DNA of 64,000 bases. Origin: an uncultured Planctomycetales bacterium (lineage in GTDB: Bacteria; Planctomycetota; Planctomycetia; Pirellulales; Thermoguttaceae). This document shows, in pieces, positions 60,056 to 64,000 of this stretch. A model generated the notes under the pieces. It did not search any database. It had not been told where the DNA came from and saw nothing but the letters and a program-made list of their open reading frames with translations. Where the stretch lies: assembly GCA_937889015.1 (NCBI GenBank), contig CALARR010000070.1:18027-82026 (forward strand), read 5' to 3'. Made by a program: the position numbers and the translations under genes. The first letter of the stretch is position 1. Each line of letters starts with the position of its first letter.

Positions 60056-60718
60056 CTACTCGTGATCGGCTGGCAGGAGGCGACCCTCGCTCAGACGCAA
60101 CCGGTGCGTGGCGATTCGGCCCAGGAAATCCCGGTCGTGCGATACGAGGATCATGGCCTGCGGAAGCCGTGCCAGGAGTTGCAGGATCCGCTGGGAAGAC
60201 GCTTCGTCCAGCCCAGCGGTTGGCTCGTCCAGGAGCAGCACCTCCGGCTGCATGGCCAGGACCGTGGCCAAGGCCACCAATCGCTTCTCGCCGCCCGAGA
60301 GCCGGTAGGTGATGCGGTGTTCGTAACCCTCCAGGCCCACATTGCGCAGCGTTTCGGCCGTGATCCGGCGCACCTCGTCGCGCGGCTTGCCCAGGTTCAA
60401 GGGGCCAAAGGCCACGTCTTCGGCCACGGTGGGGCAGAACAGTTGGTCGTCGGAGTCCTGGAACAGCATTCCCGCCCGGCGGCGAACCTCGTGAAAATCG
60501 CGCTCCACGGCCCGCGGCTGGCCAAAGGCCGCGATCCGACCCGCACGCGGATGCAGCAGCCCCACGGCCAAACGCAACAGCGTGCTCTTGCCGCTGCCGT
60601 TGGCCCCCAGCAACGCCAGACGTTCGCTCGGCGCCAGCGCGAAACTGCAGTCCCGCAACACAGGCCGCGCCGGGCCGTAGTTGAACTCGACATTCTCAAA
60701 CTCAATCAGGCTCGCCAC
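60056..60718 (-). CDS. nikO: ECF transporter ATPase NikO/CbiO
   Basis: 220 residues. Walker A GANGSGKSTLL, Q-loop MLFQDSDDQLF, signature LSGGEKRLVAL, Walker B VLLLDEPTAGLD and H-loop LVSHDRDF are all intact. This is the energising ATPase of a nickel/cobalt ECF importer. I chose GTG 60718, which overlaps the NikQ stop by 13 bases; no ATG is available. It is the last gene of the nikKMLQO set. The frame extends far upstream but that part lies inside nikQ. Confidence 0.92.
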   Translation of the reverse strand: MASLIEFENVEFNYGPARPVLRDCSFALAPSERLALLGANGSGKSTLLRLAVGLLHPRAGRIAAFGQPRAVERDFHEVRRRAGMLFQDSDDQLFCPTVAEDVAFGPLNLGKPRDEVRRITAETLRNVGLEGYEHRITYRLSGGEKRLVALATVLAMQPEVLLLDEPTAGLDEASSQRILQLLARLPQAMILVSHDRDFLGRIATHRLRLSEGRLLPADHE

Positions 60719-61464
60719 TGCAACACGATCATTCCGATCACCACCGCCACCGCCGCAGCGCCGAACCAGGCGTCGGCCCACGACATCGCGAAGTGATCCA
60801 AGAGCCAGAACTTGCCCTGGAAGCCGCGGCACTTCATGGCCGCCACGATCCGCTCCGAACGGTCCACGCTCCGCACCAGCAGCATGCCGATCAGGTACCC
60901 GAAGCTGCGATAGGTGTGGCTGCTGAGGCCGGGCCGAAAGGCGCGCAGCCGCATCGCCTCGCGCAGCCGGCCGTATTCCTGTTCCAACACGTCGATGTAC
61001 CGCACGGTGAACAACAGCAAGTGCACCAGCTTTTCCGGCACGTAGAAGTGGTGCAAGGCATGCCCCAAGACGACCAGATCCAGCGTGGCCAGCAACACCA
61101 GCACCGCCAGCAGGATCGCGTTGGCCTTCAGCGCGATGGTTGCGGCCAACAGCAGTCCCTCGCGGCTCCAGGTCCAGGAACCCAGAGCGAAGAGGGCCGT
61201 GCCCTCCACACTCAATGGCACCACCGCGGCCAGAAGGAGCATCACGCCGTTCAATCCGGCCAGGCGCCGCGCCGCCGGGGCCAACCGCAGGCCGCTGACC
61301 ATCGCCAGGCTCGCCGTGCACGCCAACGCCAGCCCCAAGGCGACCAGGCTGCTGAGCAAGGCCGTGACGATCGAAAAGACCACCGCCGCCAGGACTCGCA
61401 CGCGCGGATCGATCCGATCCACCAGACTCGGTCCGCGCAACAGCAGGGTCGGCTGAGTCACCAA
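60706..61464 (-). CDS. nikQ: ECF transporter transmembrane subunit NikQ/CbiQ
   Basis: 252 residues. At least five hydrophobic helices are visible (VLAAVVFSIVTALLSSLVAL, LAGLNGVMLLLAAVVPLSV, AILLAVLVLLATLDLVVL, FGYLIGMLLVRS, WFGAAAVAVVIGMIVL). The EcfT-type ARx motifs that couple to the ATPase are present as MRLRAF and MKCRGF. It forms the energy-coupling module with NikO. The start is TTG 61464 or GTG 61461 after a GAGAGG nine bases off; both are possible. It is four bases after nikL. Confidence 0.9.
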   Translation of the reverse strand: MVTQPTLLLRGPSLVDRIDPRVRVLAAVVFSIVTALLSSLVALGLALACTASLAMVSGLRLAPAARRLAGLNGVMLLLAAVVPLSVEGTALFALGSWTWSREGLLLAATIALKANAILLAVLVLLATLDLVVLGHALHHFYVPEKLVHLLLFTVRYIDVLEQEYGRLREAMRLRAFRPGLSSHTYRSFGYLIGMLLVRSVDRSERIVAAMKCRGFQGKFWLLDHFAMSWADAWFGAAAVAVVIGMIVLQWRA

Positions 61465-61468
61465 GGGA

Positions 61469-62116
61469 TCAGACCTCTCGCGGCTCTTGACGCGAGCACG
61501 CGGCCGACGACGGCTGGCGGCGCACGCCCAGGAAGTAGAAGGCGATTCCGGCCAGGCCCAGGATATAGCCGATCCCTCCCAACACGTCGCGCAACTGAGT
61601 TTGGTGCTTCAACTCATCCAACTCCCGCCGCAACTGGCCGATCTGGGTCTGCAACGGCCCCAGGTCGACCGTGGATGGGCCGGCGGCGGGAGTCGTGGCG
61701 GAGGGCGACGCGGCCGACAGGCCTGTAGCCGGTGGCGCAGGTCGTTTCTCGCTGCCGGGCGCCGCAGGCGGTGCTGCCGGCAACGTGGCGGGCAACTCGC
61801 TGGCCGGAATCCGAAACTCCGAGGCATGCCCCTGGCCGCCGTCGACCACCAGCCGGTGGTCGGTGCGGAGCTGGGCTTGGAACGCGAAGTGCCCCTGCTC
61901 GTCGGTCGTGGTCTGGCCCAGGCTCGCGCCCGACGAATCAAGCACGTCGACCTTCGCCTGTCGTGCCGCCGCACCACCTCGATAATAGGCTTCGCCGCGG
62001 ATCGTCGTGCCTTCCACCGTGGCGAACACATTGAGCTGATGGGCCCAGGCGCTGTCGGCAATCAAGAACCAGCACGCCGCCGCGCACAGCCAGGAAATCC
62101 GACTCAGCTTAGCCAT
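61469..62116 (-). CDS. nikL: NikL-type periplasmic/membrane accessory subunit
   Basis: 215 residues. A signal peptide (ISWLCAAACWFLIADSAWA) precedes HQLNVFATVEGTTIRGEAYY, the characteristic start of NikL/CbiL proteins: a beta-sandwich domain (QAKVDVLDSSGASLGQTTTD). A Pro/Ala linker, a short coiled coil (LQTQIGQLRRELDELKHQT) and one C-terminal membrane helix (IGYILGLAGIAFYFLG) follow. It is thought to help pass the metal ion to the S-component. The ATG overlaps the nikM stop by eight bases. Confidence 0.85.
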   Translation of the reverse strand: MAKLSRISWLCAAACWFLIADSAWAHQLNVFATVEGTTIRGEAYYRGGAAARQAKVDVLDSSGASLGQTTTDEQGHFAFQAQLRTDHRLVVDGGQGHASEFRIPASELPATLPAAPPAAPGSEKRPAPPATGLSAASPSATTPAAGPSTVDLGPLQTQIGQLRRELDELKHQTQLRDVLGGIGYILGLAGIAFYFLGVRRQPSSAACSRQEPREV

Positions 62117-62759
62117 GACTCAACTCAACAGGGCAGGGGGGACCAGGCGTCAGGAGCAACTCGGGCCGCACCCGGCGGAGGAACACGACCACGCTGGCGG
62201 TCAGAATCCCCTCGATCAGCGCGATGGGCGGATAGGCCAGCAACGTCATGCGGCTGACCAGCCCAAACTCCTCGCCGGCCAGGGCGAACGAGGCGGCCAT
62301 CAGGCAGGCCGACAAGAGGATGCTGCAGGCCCCGGCGCCCACCGCGGCCACGAAGACCACCCTCTCCCGCGGCGAGTGCATGGCCCAGCGAAAGGCATAG
62401 TGACAGGCCACGGCCGGCAGCGCCATGTCCAGCGTGTTCAGGCCCAGCGTGGTCAGACCGCCGAAGCCGAAAAAGATCGTCTGCAGGAACAAGGCCACCA
62501 ACATGGCCGGAAACGCGGCCCAGCCCAGCACCAGGCCCATCAGGCCGTTGAGCACGGGGTGGAAGTTCATCGTACCCACCGGGATGTTGATCAGCGAGGC
62601 CACGAAGAAGGCCGAACTGAGCATGGCCACGCGCGGCATGTGATGATAGTCGGTTCGCGCCAGCCCGATCGCGGTGCCGGCCGCGGCCAACACGACGCCG
62701 GCGCCGAGCACCGCAATGCCTGCCGCCGATCCGGAAAGAACGCCGTCGGGAATGTGCAT
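62109..62759 (-). CDS. nikM: ECF substrate-binding subunit NikM/CbiM
   Basis: 216 residues. It starts exactly with MHIPDGVLSG, the hallmark of CbiM/NikM: the N-terminal Met and His2 of the mature protein bind Ni or Co. That fixes the ATG at 62759, although the frame is open to 63320 inside nikK. Membrane helices include GIAVLGAGVVLAAAGTAIGL, LMGLVLGWAAFPAMLVALFL and SILLSACLMAASFAL. IPVGTMNFHPVLNGLMG supplies a further His. It overlaps nikL by eight bases. Nickel rather than cobalt is inferred from the neighbouring NikK/NikL set. Confidence 0.93.
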   Translation of the reverse strand: MHIPDGVLSGSAAGIAVLGAGVVLAAAGTAIGLARTDYHHMPRVAMLSSAFFVASLINIPVGTMNFHPVLNGLMGLVLGWAAFPAMLVALFLQTIFFGFGGLTTLGLNTLDMALPAVACHYAFRWAMHSPRERVVFVAAVGAGACSILLSACLMAASFALAGEEFGLVSRMTLLAYPPIALIEGILTASVVVFLRRVRPELLLTPGPPCPVELSHG

Positions 62760-62824
62760 GAGAACTCGGAAGCAGGAAGGACGAAGGAACCTCTCGCAGG
62801 CTGCGGAAAACTCCCCACCACGCG

Positions 62825-63601
62825 CTACTTCATATCCACCGTCTTCACCCAGATCAGGCCGCCCAACTCTATATCCACCATCTCGCCGCCGGGCCCGGGC
62901 GTCTTTTGCGCGCCATCCACCAGGGCCGCAAAGCCCCACCAACCGGCGCGCGGCATGGTGTAGCTGAACACGCCCTGGGCATCCGCCTTCACGACCTGGG
63001 TGACCAGCGCGTCGTTGGGGGCCTGCACCTTGCCGCCTTCGTTGTAGTACTCCACCTCCACCGTGGCAAAGGGAACCGGCTCGCCGTTGTGCCGCACGAC
63101 GCCCCGAAACGTGTTGCCGGTCCACAGGCCATAGGGGCGGGTGAGGGGCTCGATCTCCACCGGCAGGCCGAGCAGCGCGTCCCAGCCCTCTTCGCCCCCC
63201 ATGCAGTCCACCACGACCTTGGTGTAGTGCACGATGTACTTGCGCTCGTTGGGCTCCCAATACGCTACGGGCTCGACGTAGAACACGTGGTCGCCGGGCC
63301 GAGTGACCGGGTAGGTGCAACGGTAGGTCGTCTTGCCATCGACCTGTTCCGCGCGCAGCATGTTCAGCAAGTCCATGTTCTGGCCGCCAACCTGCACGCG
63401 GAACTGGCGCGGCGTGTCCATCTGCATGACCGGCCCCTGCTCCATGGGATGCGTGAAGAGCAGTTGCAGCTCGACCGTCCGCGGATCATTGGCCGACAGC
63501 ACATCGGCCGAGGGAATGAGCACGACGAAATGGGCCGCGGCCATCTGGGCCGCAGCGGCAACCAGGGCCAAGGCCAGGCTGCCGATCGCAGCGCGATACA
63601 T
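62825..63601 (-). CDS. nikK: NikK-type DUF4198 metal-uptake accessory protein
   Basis: 258 residues. The signal peptide is IGSLALALVAAAAQMAAAH; the mature N-terminus HFVVLIPSADVLSANDPRTV is typical of DUF4198/NikK, as is LLFTHPMEQGPVMQMDTPR. A carboxypeptidase-regulatory-like beta domain follows (VPFATVEVEYYNEGGK, FSYTMPRAGWWGFAALVDG). NikK proteins occur at the head of nikKMLQO operons for nickel uptake, the exact order seen here. The ATG at 63601 lies about 50 bases after a strong promoter. It is 65 bases upstream of nikM. Confidence 0.88.
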   Translation of the reverse strand: MYRAAIGSLALALVAAAAQMAAAHFVVLIPSADVLSANDPRTVELQLLFTHPMEQGPVMQMDTPRQFRVQVGGQNMDLLNMLRAEQVDGKTTYRCTYPVTRPGDHVFYVEPVAYWEPNERKYIVHYTKVVVDCMGGEEGWDALLGLPVEIEPLTRPYGLWTGNTFRGVVRHNGEPVPFATVEVEYYNEGGKVQAPNDALVTQVVKADAQGVFSYTMPRAGWWGFAALVDGAQKTPGPGGEMVDIELGGLIWVKTVDMK

Positions 63602-63657
63602 GGGGGGATTCCTGGGGCGGGAAGGGCAGAAGAAATACCCGTGCTACCAAGATCCAT

Positions 63658-63686
63658 ATTGTAATACCAACAACAGGGGATGTCCA
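63658..63686 (-). promoter_or_regulatory. nikKMLQO promoter
   Basis: On the minus strand TGGACA (63681-63686), 17-base spacer, TACAAT (63658-63663): five of six and five of six consensus matches. The predicted start near 63651 gives a ~50-base leader. No clear NikR half-site pair or B12 riboswitch was seen, though the spacing leaves little room for a riboswitch. Confidence 0.65.
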
Positions 63687-63800
63687 GCTTCCCACCGCAC
63701 CCAGGGGCACCCGGCGCGGCGGCCATGACGCACGCGATTGGCGGCCTGCAGGGCCGTGATTCATCAGCCCCGGGCACAGCTCGGGGGAATCGACACGCTT

Positions 63801-63886
63801 AGGAACCTATCCCAGAACCATCACAGCCACGTCGTGCGGCCCGGTAAGACTGAGCTGCCGACAGGTTCGCGGACCGGCTCTAAGAG
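63801..63886 (+). repeat. Dispersed ~80-bp repeat
   Basis: AGGAACCTATCCCAGAACCA, core CACGTCGTGCGGCCCGGTAA, end GGTTCGCGGACCGGCTCTAA. It lies upstream of the nik operon. Confidence 0.88.
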
Positions 63887-64000
63887 CCGCCTAGCCCTGA
63901 AAGGGCGCAATCTCGACACGTCGAAGGTCACAACCTCGCGCGGCGGCCGCGCCATCACCCAATCTCGCCCCTGCAGGGCGAGGAGAACCTGGCTTGGGCC
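63887..64000. other. Intergenic right end, no gene seen
   Basis: Short palindromes (GCCCTGAAAGGGC near 63893 and CGCCCCTGCAGGGCG near 63965) typical of planctomycete intergenic DNA; no coding frame. Confidence 0.3.

Noticed and set aside
57571..60312. 913-codon plus-strand open frame opposite the HzsA-related gene
   Set aside because: Shadow frame with no recognisable motif; the minus strand carries HEAT, discoidin, propeller and CxxCH features.
1..64000. tRNA, rRNA, CRISPR array, prophage or replication origin
   Set aside because: I looked for cloverleaf-like arms, conserved rRNA segments, regular short repeats and phage or dnaA-type genes and saw none.

Overview
The window is GC-rich bacterial chromosome that looks like Planctomycetota, probably the Pirellulales side; I cannot name a genus. 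The indicators are family content rather than a marker gene: Tat-exported Gfo/Idh/MocA oxidoreductases with ThuA and xylose-isomerase-like partners, a DUF1080 protein, a PQQ-type propeller with a methyltransferase-like head, a HEAT/discoidin/propeller/CxxCH protein, a tricorn-type protease, and a large secretin-domain protein. BamA, a secretin and a full pseudopilin set show a diderm envelope.

Region 1 (1-14.4 kb, minus strand) is a type II secretion-like operon in the order gspE, F, G, H, I, J, K, a PilM/GspL-like gene, a GspM/PilO-like gene and gspD. gspD runs off the left edge. Several genes are coupled by ATGA overlaps. A good promoter lies at 14375-14404 and overlaps a divergent promoter for a secreted EF-hand protein (14.7-15.5 kb). 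No gspC or prepilin peptidase gene is present in the window.

Region 2 (15.5-27.4 kb, minus strand) has a small zinc-ribbon protein and an 11-kb gene for a 3679-residue exported protein. That protein carries roughly 37 tandem copies of a ~75-residue secretin-N-like domain but no secretin barrel. It contains a 712-bp direct duplication that appears identical at DNA level.

Region 3 (27.8-34.4 kb, minus strand) is a six-gene operon: Gfo/Idh, ThuA, isomerase/epimerase, exported TIM barrel, Tat-exported aldo/keto-reductase-like protein, Gfo/Idh. It looks like an oxidative sugar or glycoside catabolic pathway, and its promoter overlaps a perfect 14-bp palindrome.

Region 4 (34.8-43.2 kb) holds isolated rpsR, a BamA/Omp85 protein with a long low-complexity insert, an HExxH protein, a chimeric IS3/Rhs remnant, and a GcvH-like lipoyl protein paired with a two-cluster ferredoxin.

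Region 5 (43.2-60 kb) holds a tricorn-like protease coupled to a NUDIX hydrolase, a DUF1080 protein, the ABC-F protein EttA, the methyltransferase/PQQ-propeller protein, a PcRGLX/YetA-like protein, and on the opposite strand a 1263-residue HzsA-related protein.

Region 6 (60-63.7 kb, minus strand) is a complete ECF-type nickel/cobalt transporter in the exact order NikK-M-L-Q-O behind a strong sigma70-like promoter.

An ~80-bp dispersed repeat occurs through the window in both orientations, with CCCAGAACC and GGTTCTGGG as inverted ends. It sits mostly between genes, but copies lie inside the coding sequence of the GspL-like protein and at the N-terminus of the tricorn-like protease. I saw no tRNA, rRNA, CRISPR array or intact transposon.
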